The notes: generated from the sequence alone by a model not told the origin. Positions 40,219-49,735 are shown, counted from the stretch's first letter. The stretch is 64,000 bases of DNA from Pyxidicoccus caerfyrddinensis (GCF_010894405.1 NZ_JAAIYA010000035.1:1-64000); one strand, 5' to 3'. Numbers and translations: made by a program.

Positions 40219-41064
40219 TCAGATGTGGAACTCGAGTGCGTCCAGCGTTCCATCCGCACCGCGGGGACGCACCTCGCTGCGGCGGGTGACAACGGACTGC
40301 GGGGGGACGCTCTGCGTGAGCCAGGCGTTGCCGGCGATGATGCTGCCCCGGCCCACCACCGTCTCTCCGCCGAGGATGGTGGCGTTGGCGTACACCACCA
40401 CGTCGTCCTCGATGGTCGGATGGCGCTTCTTGTCCGCCAGTGCCTTCTCCACCATGAGCGCGCCCAGGGTGACGCCCTGGTAGAGCTTCACGTTGTCGCC
40501 GATGAGCGTCGTCTCGCCGATGACCACGCCGGTGCCATGGTCGATGACGAAGCGCCGACCAATGGTGGCGCCGGGGTGGATGTCCACGCCGGTGCGCTGG
40601 TGGGCGTACTCGGTGAGCAGGCGCGGCAGGAGCGGGAAGCCGAGCGCGTGCAGGGCATTGGCCACGCGGTAGATGGCGATGGCGTAGAAGCCCGGGTAGG
40701 TGAGGATGACCTCGTCCACGGTGCGGGCGGCGGGGTCCGCCTCGAAGATGGCCTGGGCGTCCTGGCGGAGCCAGTCATAGAGGCCGGGCAGCCGCTCCAT
40801 GAAGCGCGCGGGCAGGGACGGGTTGATTTCGGGGTAGAGCGGGGCGAGCGTCTCGCGGATGCGGTGGAGGCTGGCCTCCACGGTGGTGACGTCGCGGCGC
40901 ACGGCGGCGGCGGTGCACTCCAGGCGCTCCGCGAAGTGCGGGAAGAGCAGGCCGAGCACCTGACCGACGAACTCGGGGGCCGCGCGACGCACGTCTGGAG
41001 GGAAGCAGTGGCGCTGCCGGGCTTCGAGCAGGGCCGCGACCAGCCGGGAGTTGGAGTCGTCCAT
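40219..41064 (-). CDS. cysE: Serine O-acetyltransferase (EpsC-type)
   Basis: A 281-residue acetyltransferase making O-acetylserine from serine and acetyl-CoA. A helical N-terminal domain (to about 150) precedes a left-handed beta helix with hexapeptide repeats (IHPGATIGRRFVIDHGTGVVIGET) containing the catalytic His in DHGTG. The C-terminus ends in an Ile (EFHI), as needed to dock into the CysK active site. The N-terminal extension is typical of the plastid/EpsC type. I prefer the ATG at 41064, which has GGAGG six bases upstream, over one four codons earlier. Confidence 0.95.
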   Translation of the reverse strand: MDDSNSRLVAALLEARQRHCFPPDVRRAAPEFVGQVLGLLFPHFAERLECTAAAVRRDVTTVEASLHRIRETLAPLYPEINPSLPARFMERLPGLYDWLRQDAQAIFEADPAARTVDEVILTYPGFYAIAIYRVANALHALGFPLLPRLLTEYAHQRTGVDIHPGATIGRRFVIDHGTGVVIGETTLIGDNVKLYQGVTLGALMVEKALADKKRHPTIEDDVVVYANATILGGETVVGRGSIIAGNAWLTQSVPPQSVVTRRSEVRPRGADGTLDALEFHI

Positions 41065-41273
41065 GAGCGCCTCCATTTAACGCGCCGCGTGCGAGCGCCG
41101 CACGGCTTGAATGCCGCTTCGGCTTCGAGAAGCGGCTCCAAGGCCCCTGAGATGTAGGACAGGGGACAGGCGGGCGGGGCCGGGAGGGAGGACGCGGGCG
41201 GGCCGCTCCGGCCGGGGGCCGGGCAGGCAATGGGGAGGCGGGTGGCGGGGGAAATATCAGGCGAGGGAGGGCA

Positions 41274-41630
41274 CTACCCGCAGTCGTGCTCCAGGTTGAC
41301 GTGGAAGTTGAACATGACGTTTCGGGTCCTGAGCACCACGTTCACCTGGCCGGTCCCCCCGACTGTCTTACAGGGCGCCAGCCCGCCCACGTAGATTCCG
41401 CCCGCGGCCTTGATGTGGTCCGGAACCCAGTTCCGCAGCGCCGGGATATCGGTGTTCGCCATCACGTACCCGGGAATGCCGCAGTCGAACCTGTCATCTC
41501 GCAGCTCGATGGTGACCTCCACTTCGTGTCCGCTGAGGGTCAGCTCGAACGAGCGGGTGTCCTGGCTGAGGTAGCTCGCGAAGGCATTGACGACCGCGGT
41601 CTCGATATCCGCGAGTGGAAGCGTGACCAT
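41274..41630 (-). CDS. Hypothetical protein
   Basis: A 118-residue soluble protein of unknown function. It begins with an amphipathic helix (LADIETAVVNAFASYL) and continues in alternating beta strands (FELTLSGHEVEVTIELRD, GQVNVVLRTRNVMFNFHVNLEH), with three cysteines. There is no signal peptide. It is bounded upstream by 130 bases of non-coding sequence and downstream by about 210, so it is probably transcribed alone. It matches no family I recognise. The codon bias fits the genome, which supports it being real. Confidence 0.65.
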   Translation of the reverse strand: MVTLPLADIETAVVNAFASYLSQDTRSFELTLSGHEVEVTIELRDDRFDCGIPGYVMANTDIPALRNWVPDHIKAAGGIYVGGLAPCKTVGGTGQVNVVLRTRNVMFNFHVNLEHDCG

Positions 41631-41762
41631 GGCTGTTCTCCGTCCAGTTGAGTGCTTCGCCTGGGTGGACGCGCTGGCTTCGCCTGTTGTGATTCTTCAT
41701 GGGCGCACACCCGCGCCATGGGGCACTTGCCGCATACCAAGCAACGGCGGGACGATGGCCGC

Positions 41763-43412
41763 ATGACCCACGCTCCGGTCCCTTCCTACGTCCACGGCAC
41801 CAGCCCCACCCCGCTGCTCGGCGAGACGATTGGGCAGAACCTGCGCCGCACCGTCGAGCGGCACGGAGACCGGGAGGCGCTGGTGGTGGCCTCGCAGAAC
41901 TACCGGGCCACGTACCGGCAGCTCTGGGACACGACGACGCAGGTGGCGCTGGGGCTGTTGGCGCTGGGCGTGGAGAAGGGGGACCGGGTGGGCATCTGGT
42001 CCCCGAATCGCTTCGAGTGGGTGGTGGCCCAGTACGCCACCGCTCGCATCGGCGCCATCCTCGTCAACCTGAACCCGGCCTACCGCACGTCGGAGCTGGA
42101 GTACGCGCTCATCCAGGCCGGCGTCAGCGTGCTGCTGCTGGCGCGCGGCTTCCGGCAGACGGACTACAAGGCCATGGTGGAGGAGGTCCGTCCCCGCTGC
42201 CCCGGCCTGCGCGTGACGATGGTGATGGACGATGACTGGCAGCTGCTGCTCTCCAACGCGAAGCACGTGAGCGAGCAGACGCTGGAGCAGCGCGAGGCGT
42301 CGCTCCAGTTCGATGACCCCATCAACATCCAGTACACGTCCGGGACGACGGGTTTCCCGAAGGGCGCCACGCTGTCGCACCACAACGTGCTGAACAACGG
42401 GTTCTTCATCGGGGAGGCGCTGCGCTACGGCCCCGAGGACCGCGTCTGCATTCCAGTGCCCTTCTACCACTGCTTCGGCATGGTGATTGGCAACCTGGCC
42501 TGCACGTCCCACGGCGCCACCATGGTGATTCCGGGCGAGGCGTTCGACGCGCTGGCCGTGCTCCAGACGGTGCAGGCGGAGCAGTGCACGTCGCTGTACG
42601 GCGTGCCCACCATGTTCATCGCGGAGCTGGACCACCCGCGCTTCGGTGAGTTCGATTTGAAGTCGCTGCGCACGGGCGTGATGGCGGGCTCTCCGTGTCC
42701 GGTGGAGGTGATGAAGCAGGTGCAGTCGCGGATGAACATGCGCGAGGTGACCATCTGCTATGGGATGACGGAGACGTCGCCGGTGTCCACGCAGAGCGCG
42801 CTGGATGACCCGCTGGACAAGCGGGTGTCCACGGTGGGGCGCATCCATCCGCACCTGGAGGTGAAGATTGTGGATGCGGACTCGGGCGCGGTGGTGCCGC
42901 GCGGGCAGCCGGGTGAGCTGTGTACGCGCGGGTACAGCGTGATGCTGGGGTACTGGGAGAACCCGACGGCCACGGAGGCGGCGGTGGACAGGGCGGGGTG
43001 GATGCACACGGGCGACCTGGCCACCATGGACGCGGACGGCTACGTGAAGATTGTCGGCCGCATCAAGGACATGATCATCCGCGGCGGGGAGAACATCTAC
43101 CCGCGTGAGGTGGAGGAGTTCCTGCACACGCACCCCGGCGTGAGCGAGGCGCAGGTCATCGGTGTGCCGAGCAAGAAGTATGGCGAGGAGGTGATGGCCT
43201 GGGTGAAGGCGAAGCCCGGTGTGACGCTCACGGCGGAGGAGTTGAGGAAGCACTGCACGGGGCGGATTTCCACGTACAAGGTGCCGCGCTACTGGAAGTT
43301 CGTGGACGCGTTCCCGATGACGGTGACGGGGAAGGTGCAGAAGTTCCGCATGCGCGAGCTGTCCGTGGGCGAGCTGGGGCTGGAGGACGCGGAGGCCATC
43401 AAGACCGCTTGA
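41763..43412 (+). CDS. Acyl-CoA synthetase (AMP-forming)
   Basis: A 549-residue member of the ANL superfamily that activates a fatty or aromatic acid as acyl-AMP and passes it to CoA. Signature elements are [12 protein letters not shown] (P-loop), GMTETSP (adenine pocket), a [18 protein letters not shown] hinge with its Asp and [16 protein letters not shown], and the C-terminal catalytic lysine in TVTGKVQKF. The sequence style resembles medium-chain fatty acyl-CoA synthetases. The ATG at 41763 is preceded by no strong ribosome-binding site. The gene overlaps the convergent TfoX-like gene by 14 bases. Confidence 0.92.
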   Translation: MTHAPVPSYVHGTSPTPLLGETIGQNLRRTVERHGDREALVVASQNYRATYRQLWDTTTQVALGLLALGVEKGDRVGIWSPNRFEWVVAQYATARIGAILVNLNPAYRTSELEYALIQAGVSVLLLARGFRQTDYKAMVEEVRPRCPGLRVTMVMDDDWQLLLSNAKHVSEQTLEQREASLQFDDPINIQYTSGTTGFPKGATLSHHNVLNNGFFIGEALRYGPEDRVCIPVPFYHCFGMVIGNLACTSHGATMVIPGEAFDALAVLQTVQAEQCTSLYGVPTMFIAELDHPRFGEFDLKSLRTGVMAGSPCPVEVMKQVQSRMNMREVTICYGMTETSPVSTQSALDDPLDKRVSTVGRIHPHLEVKIVDADSGAVVPRGQPGELCTRGYSVMLGYWENPTATEAAVDRAGWMHTGDLATMDADGYVKIVGRIKDMIIRGGENIYPREVEEFLHTHPGVSEAQVIGVPSKKYGEEVMAWVKAKPGVTLTAEELRKHCTGRISTYKVPRYWKFVDAFPMTVTGKVQKFRMRELSVGELGLEDAEAIKTA

Positions 43413-43857
43413 CGCGGGAAGGTGCCTTGCGCGCGGCCTTCTTCACCGCAGCCGCCTTCTTGCGCGCAGGTGCTTTCTTCACCGGCACCGCCTTCTTCGC
43501 CACGGCCTTCTTCTTCGGCGCCTTCTTCAACGCCGCCCGCTCTGCCGCGCCCACCGCGCGGCGGGCCCACGGGAGCAGGGCGTACGCGTCATCCGCCGCG
43601 TCCGCGGGTGGCGTCCAGTAGCCCATCTCCACGGACTTGCCCGCGCCCTCGTACACGAAGGGCCGGCACCCAGCCGCCTGGAAGTCCGGCTTCGTGACGT
43701 CGTCCACCTTCAGGAAGAGCTGCCCCGCGATGATGAGCCCGAACATCCGCCCGCCGAAGTACAGCCCCCACCCGCCGAACATCGACCGCGACTGCACCGG
43801 CCCGAGCTTCTCCAGCAACTCCACCGTGTACTCCACGAAGCTGTCCGTCTTCGCCAT
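43399..43857 (-). CDS. TfoX N-terminal domain protein with histone H1-like tail
   Basis: A 152-residue protein. Residues 1-100 match the TfoX N-terminal domain ([33 protein letters not shown] and LFLKVDD). After about residue 108 the chain becomes a Lys/Ala repeat tail ([14 protein letters not shown] and similar) like eukaryotic histone H1 or bacterial AlgP/HctB tails, expected to bind DNA or polyanions. TfoX_N alone is of unknown biochemical role. The ATG at 43857 has GGAGAGGGAG close upstream. It follows the endonuclease-like gene by 21 bases and may belong to its operon. Confidence 0.87.
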   Translation of the reverse strand: MAKTDSFVEYTVELLEKLGPVQSRSMFGGWGLYFGGRMFGLIIAGQLFLKVDDVTKPDFQAAGCRPFVYEGAGKSVEMGYWTPPADAADDAYALLPWARRAVGAAERAALKKAPKKKAVAKKAVPVKKAPARKKAAAVKKAARKAPSRVKRS

Positions 43858-43878
43858 GGCTCCCTCTCCTCGATTCAC

Positions 43879-44667
43879 TCAGCGGAACGTCGCCACCAGC
43901 GGGTTGTGGTCCGACGTGTCCCCCACCTCCAGGACCTCCGCCGACACCAGCCGCTCCGCCATCCGCGGCGACGCGAACACGTAGTCCGTCCGGTAATCAA
44001 TCGCCACGCCGCCCCGGTTCCTCCGCGCCGTCACCCACTTCGACGATGCCGGCCGCTCCCGCAGCGTGTCCACCCAGCCGTACTCCTCCACGTCGTCGAT
44101 GACGTCGAAGCGCGGCGGATGCCCGTACTTGTCAGTCCCCGCCTTCCGCAGCCGGTCCTCCAAATCCACCGGGTACGGGTCCTTCCTCGACAGCGAATTC
44201 AAATCCCCCGCGAGCACGTACTGCCCTTCGCGGAACGCCGCCGCGTCCAGCAGCGAGCGCAGGTAGCGCGCCTCCACGTACCGCAGCTTCTCGTGGTGCG
44301 CGTCGAAGTGCGTCCCGAACAGCGTCACCGGCCCATTCACGTCCAGCTCGCACTGGACGATGCAGTGCCCCAGGAAGTGTCTGTCGTTGTGCACGTTCAC
44401 CGAGCGCAGCCCGGGGCGGCTCACCACCGCCACGTGATAGCAGCGCCCGCTCGGCCGGGAGCGCGACTGTCCCAGCACCAGGTGCGCATCGTCTTGCGGC
44501 ACGTCCAGCGCCTCCGCCACCCGGCGCAGCCGCCCGCCGTCGTCCCAGCCCAGGCACTCCTGCAGCACCAGCACGTCCGGGGACTCGCGCGCCAGGAAGG
44601 TGAGGATGGCGTCGAACCGCTCCTCTCCTCCTTGCAGCACGTTGAACGTCATCACCTTCAGCGTCAT
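43879..44667 (-). CDS. Endonuclease/exonuclease/phosphatase-family protein
   Basis: A 262-residue metal-dependent phosphoesterase of the DNase I-like fold. The metal and catalytic residues lie in TFNVLQG (Asn), VLQE (Glu), HFDAHH, GDLNS (Asp, Asn), DYRTDYVF and the terminal TSDHNPL (Asp-His). There is no signal peptide, so it is cytoplasmic. Substrates in this family range from DNA to phosphoinositides and nucleotides, and nothing here decides between them. Its ATG overlaps the stop of the LysR-type regulator gene by 4 bases. Confidence 0.9.
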   Translation of the reverse strand: MTLKVMTFNVLQGGEERFDAILTFLARESPDVLVLQECLGWDDGGRLRRVAEALDVPQDDAHLVLGQSRSRPSGRCYHVAVVSRPGLRSVNVHNDRHFLGHCIVQCELDVNGPVTLFGTHFDAHHEKLRYVEARYLRSLLDAAAFREGQYVLAGDLNSLSRKDPYPVDLEDRLRKAGTDKYGHPPRFDVIDDVEEYGWVDTLRERPASSKWVTARRNRGGVAIDYRTDYVFASPRMAERLVSAEVLEVGDTSDHNPLVATFR

Positions 44668-45575
44668 GAAAGGCCTCTCCCCCAAGGCTCGGGCATCGCT
44701 CGGATGCTGTCCACGACGAAGGTCTTCAGCGCCCGTGCCGCCGCCGTGAGGTAGCCCTCTCCCCGGTGCACCAGCGCCACCTGCCGCTTCGGCCCGCGCA
44801 CCAGCGGCACCACGTCGAACCCCTGGGCCTGGTGGTCTCGCGTCATCAGCTCCGGCACCAGTGCGACGCCCAGCCCCCGCTCCACCATGCGGCGGATGGC
44901 CTCCGCGTTGTCCGTCTCCAGCGCCAGCTTCGGCGTCACCCCGCGCGCCTCGCACTCCGCCTCCAGCGCGCGCGTGCCGCTCATGCCGGGGATGACCACC
45001 CACGACTCGCCCACCACCTCCGCCAGCGCCACCGGCTTGCCCTGCCGCGCCAGCCGGTGCCCGCGCGGCACCACCATCACCAACCGCTCCTCCCACAACT
45101 TCTGCGCCACCAGGTCCGCCCGCCGCACCGGCAGGGACAGGATGGCCAGGTCCAGCACCCCCCGCGCCACGCTCTCCTCCAGCGCCTGCGCCGTGCCCTC
45201 GCTCAGCCGGGGCCGCACCTCTGGGAAGCGCTGCGCGAAGGCCGGGATGATGTCCGGCATCAGGTACGCGCCCACCGTGTGCAGCGTGCCCAGGGACACC
45301 GTGCCCTGGGGTGTGCTCGACAGCCGCTCCAGCTCCGAGGTGCCCTTCGAGAGCGCCTCCAGTGCCCGCTGCGCGTGCGGCAGGAAGCGCTCGCCCGCGT
45401 CCGTGAGCACCGCGCCGCCGGGCGTGCGGACGAGCAGCCGCGTGCCCAGCTCGGCCTCCAGCGACTGCAACTGCCGCGACAGTCCCGACTGCGACAGCCC
45501 CAGTCTCTTGGCGGCGATGGAGAGGCGGCCCTCCTGCGCCACCTGCAGGAAGGCTCTAAGCTGTTCGGTGGTCAT
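44664..45575 (-). CDS. LysR-family transcriptional regulator
   Basis: A 303-residue regulator. The N-terminal winged helix has AKRLGLSQSGLSRQLQSLEAELG; residues 90-295 form the two-lobed inducer-binding domain, close to the CynR/CysB general type. It is divergent from a DHA2 drug exporter gene, with 70 bases between the starts and two perfect T-N11-A palindromes there, one overlapping its own start codon. It therefore probably represses itself and controls the exporter. It is also coupled to the downstream phosphoesterase gene. The inducer is unknown. Confidence 0.93.
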   Translation of the reverse strand: MTTEQLRAFLQVAQEGRLSIAAKRLGLSQSGLSRQLQSLEAELGTRLLVRTPGGAVLTDAGERFLPHAQRALEALSKGTSELERLSSTPQGTVSLGTLHTVGAYLMPDIIPAFAQRFPEVRPRLSEGTAQALEESVARGVLDLAILSLPVRRADLVAQKLWEERLVMVVPRGHRLARQGKPVALAEVVGESWVVIPGMSGTRALEAECEARGVTPKLALETDNAEAIRRMVERGLGVALVPELMTRDHQAQGFDVVPLVRGPKRQVALVHRGEGYLTAAARALKTFVVDSIRAMPEPWGRGLS

Positions 45576-45618
45576 GCGGTTTCCGCAAGAAGTCTATGCG
45601 CAAGGTGCGGTTTCCGCA
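45575..45618. promoter_or_regulatory. Two identical LysR boxes between regulator and exporter
   Basis: TGCGGTTTCCGCA occurs at 45575-45587 and again at 45606-45618, 31 bases (about three helical turns) apart. Each is a perfect inverted repeat of the T-N11-A type. A TGCGCA core lies between them at 45597-45602. The first copy covers the regulator's start codon. Autoregulation and exporter control are inferred. Confidence 0.82.
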
Positions 45619-45645
45619 TGGCCTTCAGGGGCGTAGAGGTAGAGC

Positions 45646-47016
45646 ATGGATGGAAGCGGCTTGACGGTGGAGCCCCTGGCCAGCACGCGCCCGGGTACGG
45701 CGCGGCGGATGGCCACGGGCGCGGTGTTGCTGGCCCTGGTGGTCAGCGCCTTCGAGGGCACGGTGGTGACGAGCGCCATGCCCACCATCACCCGTGAGCT
45801 CGGCGGCCAGCAGCTCTACTCGTGGGTGTTCTCCGCCTTCCTCTTCGCCTCCACCGTGGGCGTGCTCATTTCCGGCAAGCTCGCGGACCGGCTGGGACGC
45901 CGGCCCGTCTTCTTCGCCGGCATGGGGTTGTTCCTCGTGGGCTCGGCCCTCTGCGGCCTGTCCGAGTCCGTGCCCATGCTCATCGCCTTCCGCGTGATGC
46001 AGGGCCTGGGAGCCGGCGCGCTCCAGCCCACCACGCTCACCATCAGCGCGGACCTCTACACGCTGCGCGAGCGCGCCGCCGTGCAGGGCCTCTTCACCGG
46101 TGCCTGGGCCGTGGGCAACAGCCTGGGTCCGCTCATCGGCGGCTGGCTGGTGATGCACGCCTCGTGGCGCTGGGTGTTCCTCGTCAACGTGCCGGTGGGG
46201 CTGTTCGCCGCAGCGCTCCTGTACCTCTCCTATCGAGACCCTCCGCGCCGCTCGGACGTGAAGCTGGACCGGTGGGGCCCGCTGCTGGCCGGCTCCACGG
46301 CGGCGATGCTCCTCTTCTCGCTCGAGCCCGGACATGCGGAGGCGCGGTGGCTGTGCGCGCTGGGCGCCGTGCTCGTGGGCGCGGTGCTGGTGCGCCAGCA
46401 GCGCGTGTCCGTGAATCCGCTGCTGCCGGCGGAGCTGCTGAAGGACCGCACCGTGTTGACTGGAGTGGCGGGCAGCATCGCGGGTGGCGCGCTGCTCTAC
46501 AGCATGGCCGCGTGGGTGCCCTTGTGGATGACGGAGCAGGGCGGGCACACGCCTGTCGGCGCGGGCCTGGCGCTGCTGCCGATGCTGCTGGGCTGGTCCG
46601 TGGGCTCCACCTTCGGTGTGAAGCTGCTGGTGCGCGGCGGCATGCGCCTGAGCGCGGGCGTGAGCTTCGCGGTGGCGGCGGTGGGCGCCGGGTTCCTGGC
46701 GCTGTCCGCCGCGCTCGGCTGGGGCGTGCCCGCGGCGCTCGTGGGCCTGGGGATTCTGGGCCTGGGCCTGGGGCCGGCCGCGAGCACCTCGCTCATCGGC
46801 CCCCAGTCCCGCGCGCCGTGGCACCACCGTGGCATCGTCACGAGCAGCCTCTACGCGATGCGGCTGCTGGGTGGCTCGCTGTCGGTGGCCCTGCTGGCGC
46901 TGGCGCGCGGGCACTTCGCCGCGCAGTTCGCCATCGCCGCGGGGCTCACCGCCACCGCGGCCCTGGTGCTGGGCCTGTTCGCCCCTGGCAGGACGGAGCC
47001 GGCCGCAGGCGCATGA
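45646..47016 (+). CDS. DHA2-family (EmrB/QacA-like) multidrug exporter
   Basis: A 456-residue major facilitator with about 13-14 hydrophobic segments. The SAFEGTVVTSAMPTITRELGG motif in the first segment, GKLADRLGRRPVF between segments 2 and 3, RVMQGLGAGALQPTT in segment 4 and GPLIGGWL (motif C of drug antiporters) in segment 5 define the drug:proton antiporter group. No partner membrane-fusion gene is present. The divergent LysR regulator and the two LysR boxes in front suggest that its expression responds to a small molecule, perhaps the exported compound. Confidence 0.9.
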   Translation: MDGSGLTVEPLASTRPGTARRMATGAVLLALVVSAFEGTVVTSAMPTITRELGGQQLYSWVFSAFLFASTVGVLISGKLADRLGRRPVFFAGMGLFLVGSALCGLSESVPMLIAFRVMQGLGAGALQPTTLTISADLYTLRERAAVQGLFTGAWAVGNSLGPLIGGWLVMHASWRWVFLVNVPVGLFAAALLYLSYRDPPRRSDVKLDRWGPLLAGSTAAMLLFSLEPGHAEARWLCALGAVLVGAVLVRQQRVSVNPLLPAELLKDRTVLTGVAGSIAGGALLYSMAAWVPLWMTEQGGHTPVGAGLALLPMLLGWSVGSTFGVKLLVRGGMRLSAGVSFAVAAVGAGFLALSAALGWGVPAALVGLGILGLGLGPAASTSLIGPQSRAPWHHRGIVTSSLYAMRLLGGSLSVALLALARGHFAAQFAIAAGLTATAALVLGLFAPGRTEPAAGA

Positions 47017-47023
47017 GGCGCGA

Positions 47024-47053
47024 GGGCCGGCAGGTGTCACCTCCCGCCGGCCC
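47024..47053. terminator. Bidirectional terminator hairpin
   Basis: GGGCCGGC (47024-47031) pairs with GCCGGCCC (47046-47053), and the loop contains a second small stem (AGGTG/CACCT). It lies between the convergent stops at 47016 and 47062. No T-run is seen on either side. Confidence 0.65.
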
Positions 47054-47061
47054 TGGATGGC

Positions 47062-48750
47062 TCAGGCCGTGCTCTCGGGGACGCTGAGCAGCCCGCAGAG
47101 CGCCGCCGCGCGGCTGACGCTGAAGCGGTCGTTGAGCATCAGCGGCCGCTTCCCCACCGCGTACCCTTCCGAGACGAGGGACTCCACGATGAGGGAGTAG
47201 TGGGCGCCCGGCTGCAGGACTCCAGGCGGCAGCCGGACGGAGGTGGCGCCGCCATCCACGTAGAGCTGCAGGGTGGGGATGGGGAACGGGGAGCCCGGGT
47301 CCTCCAACTCCAGTCGCTGGAGCCTCAGCAGGTAGACGTCCGGCGCTCCGTCCGAGGGCGGCTGCCACCCGATGACATGCGCCCCGGCCTCCAGCGTGCG
47401 CGAGCTGTAGGCCTCCGTTCCGTCGATGGTGAGGTCGCGCGGCGGCCGGGTGCGGGGAAGGAGCGGCCCGTCCGCGAGCCGCGCGGGCCGGTCCTGCACG
47501 AAGGTGGAGGCCGTGAGGGTGAAGGTCATTCCGTCAGGCGTCCGCACGGGCACGGCGAAGGTCGTGGCGGCCCGGGCCACCGCGCCCGTATGGGTATGCG
47601 AGGGATTGCCATAGACAATCGTGCCCGCGAGGCCATCCGGTCCGTCGTGCGGAACGCCCAGGCTCATCAGCTCGCCCGGGAATCCCATCCAGCCCTCGGT
47701 GGAGGACTCAGGCGAAGCCGGCCGCATGGAGAACCGGGACGTCGCGGGGACGGCGTCAGGATGCACGTCGGCCGCGAGGGACGTGAAGGCGGAGAGCCTC
47801 CAGTCCAACGGCAGCTCCCGCAGGGGCAGCGGCTGGAGCCGGCCCTCGAGGTCGAGGGTGAGGCTGCCGTCATGGGAGAACGGCGGCAGGTGGAGGGCGC
47901 GCACCGCCGTGAGGTAGCGCTGGACGCCGCCGCCGGGCAGGGCGCACAGCTCGCGCGGCGACTGCTGCACCACGCGGGCCCGGTCGCCACGCTCCTTCTC
48001 GAACATGGGCACTCGGGCGGGCTGGAGCTCCTCGAACGCCGCGGTCGCTCCCTCGAACATGTCGTAGAGGACCAGGGATGTCCCGAAGCCGAGCTGCTCG
48101 GAGACGAGCTGCAGGTCGGAGAAGGGCGGGACCTGCCGGCCCTCCAGGCCGCTGAAGCGGTCATGCCAGGGCTCGAGGTTGCCCAGGCTCACGCGCAGTG
48201 ACGACTCGAAGTCCAGGTCCACGATGTCGTCCCGGAGCGGCTGGTTGAAGCCCAGGTCCACCTCGCGCGCGGCGGTGACGAGGATGTTGTGGCCGTCCTT
48301 CAGGTAGTAGACGCCCGGAGGCACGTACGGGAACACGTACTCGCCTGGTGCCCCGGGCGCTCCGGGTATGGGGACGAAGGAATCTCCCTCCAGGACGAAG
48401 AGCTCCAGTGCTCCCGGCGGGAAGTTCCAGGGTTGCTCCTCCTCGTCGTCCGTCGACAGGTCTCGCCGGTAGCTCGTGACGCGGACCGCGTTGGGGTCCG
48501 GCGCTTCGCTGTCGGCCGCTCCCTCCGTCTCGAAGGGGTCACCGTCAGGGACGGAGTCGTTCGGCTCCTCTCCGGTGTCGCGGCCCGCGTTGAACGCGTC
48601 CGGGTCCGTGTCGCCACCCGGGGCCGATTCGCTCGTGTCTCCTGCCTCCAGGGCCCCGGCGACTCCGGCCGTTGGAAGCTCGGCCGCGGAGCAGCCCGTG
48701 CCGGTGAGGCACAGGAACAGCGCCATCAACAGCAAACGCCAGAACGGCAT
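47062..48750 (-). CDS. Large lipoprotein of unknown function
   Basis: A 562-residue secreted protein. The leader MPFWRLLLMALFLCLTGTGC ends in a lipobox-like site at Cys20. An acidic Asp/Glu/Pro-rich linker (about 30-100) follows, then a beta-rich body with a YVFPYVPPGVYYLKDGHN segment that looks like a carboxypeptidase regulatory-type or prealbumin-like strand pair, and a C-terminal Ig-like portion (LRLQRLELEDPG, PGAHYSLIVESL). The function is unknown; an outer-membrane surface role is likely from the lipid anchor. The ATG at 48750 has GAGGAG seven bases upstream. The longer frame upstream does not encode a signal peptide. Confidence 0.8.
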   Translation of the reverse strand: MPFWRLLLMALFLCLTGTGCSAAELPTAGVAGALEAGDTSESAPGGDTDPDAFNAGRDTGEEPNDSVPDGDPFETEGAADSEAPDPNAVRVTSYRRDLSTDDEEEQPWNFPPGALELFVLEGDSFVPIPGAPGAPGEYVFPYVPPGVYYLKDGHNILVTAAREVDLGFNQPLRDDIVDLDFESSLRVSLGNLEPWHDRFSGLEGRQVPPFSDLQLVSEQLGFGTSLVLYDMFEGATAAFEELQPARVPMFEKERGDRARVVQQSPRELCALPGGGVQRYLTAVRALHLPPFSHDGSLTLDLEGRLQPLPLRELPLDWRLSAFTSLAADVHPDAVPATSRFSMRPASPESSTEGWMGFPGELMSLGVPHDGPDGLAGTIVYGNPSHTHTGAVARAATTFAVPVRTPDGMTFTLTASTFVQDRPARLADGPLLPRTRPPRDLTIDGTEAYSSRTLEAGAHVIGWQPPSDGAPDVYLLRLQRLELEDPGSPFPIPTLQLYVDGGATSVRLPPGVLQPGAHYSLIVESLVSEGYAVGKRPLMLNDRFSVSRAAALCGLLSVPESTA

Positions 48751-49029
48751 GGTCTCCTCGGTCCAACGTCCCGGCTTCGGCCGCGAGGCCGTCGCGGGGT
48801 TTGGCTCCCAGCAGGGGGACTCTACAAACTCCCTTTCGCGCGGGAAGGGCGGGCGAGCGACCCGCCATGGGCCTGTGCGTGCATCCTTCCGCGCGGGAGC
48901 GTGCACCGCGCTGCACAGTCGCTGCACGCCCCGCCGTGCAAGTGCGCCTGATGCCTCGCGTCATGCGGTGGCAGGGCGGCTGCATTCAGGGCTCCTCCGT
49001 ACGCCGAGGCCTGGCGCTGGAGGAACCCG
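48751..49029. other. Divergent intergenic region with phased TGCAC repeats
   Basis: No gene is seen. TGCAC occurs at 48902-48906, 48912-48916 and 48923-48927, and the reverse complement GTGCA at 48936-48940. Steps of 10, 11 and about 13 bases put the motifs on one face of the helix. They lie about 100 bases before the plus-strand membrane protein gene and 150 before the minus-strand lipoprotein gene, and could be a regulator-binding array. Confidence 0.4.
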
Positions 49030-49734
49030 ATGCACACGACGACGACGACGAAGTGGGACACGAAGGTACTGGGGGGCGTGGGAGGCGCCCTGCTGCTCCT
49101 GGCGGTGATGTTCCTCTGGCGCGACCTGCAGGTTCCGCGCGAGCTGCTGCTCGCGGTGGCCGCCGTGGGGGCGGCGGGGCTGGCGTTCCTCCACGTGCCC
49201 AACACGCGCGGGCTCCTGGGCCCCGTCGCCGTGCTCGTCTGCGCCGGGGCTGGAGGTCTCTGGTACGCGGCGACGAAGCAGGAGCTCCTGCTCGTGGGAC
49301 TGGCCCTGACGCTCGCCGTCGCCGCCGTGACGGTGTGGCGTTCGCACACCCGGGAGGGTGATGAGCCTGACCGCGTCCGGGATGTCTTCACCTGGTACGG
49401 CCTCACCGCCGCGGCCGTCGCCGCGTCGTGGGCCTTCTACTTCCACTTCCTCACGCTCGGCATCGCCGAGGACAACGTGGCCCGCCGGCTGGTGCTCACG
49501 TTGGGGTGGCTGGTGGTGGGCGTGGCCCTGGTGCTCATGGCCCGCCAGCGTGGCACGCCCGTCATGCGCGACGCGGGCTTCGCCTTCGTGGGCATCGCCG
49601 TGGGCAAGGCGCTCCTCTATGACACCGTGAATCTCCACGGCTCGCTGCGCGTGGTGGGCCTGGCCGCCGCGGGCGCGCTGATGGTGGGCGCGGCCTTGTG
49701 GTCCTCGCGTGCGTCCGAGTCCCGGAGCGCGTGA
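49030..49734 (+). CDS. DUF2339-like integral membrane protein
   Basis: A 234-residue protein with six or seven hydrophobic segments, no signal peptide and a short Thr-rich start. The C-terminal half, especially KALLYDTVNLHGSLRVVGL, resembles the repeated unit of DUF2339 membrane proteins, of which this would be a short version. The function is unknown. It is followed after a single base by the next gene, and the pair should be co-transcribed. The start at 49030 has GGAGG about 9 bases upstream. Confidence 0.75.
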   Translation: MHTTTTTKWDTKVLGGVGGALLLLAVMFLWRDLQVPRELLLAVAAVGAAGLAFLHVPNTRGLLGPVAVLVCAGAGGLWYAATKQELLLVGLALTLAVAAVTVWRSHTREGDEPDRVRDVFTWYGLTAAAVAASWAFYFHFLTLGIAEDNVARRLVLTLGWLVVGVALVLMARQRGTPVMRDAGFAFVGIAVGKALLYDTVNLHGSLRVVGLAAAGALMVGAALWSSRASESRSA

Positions 49735-49735
49735 C

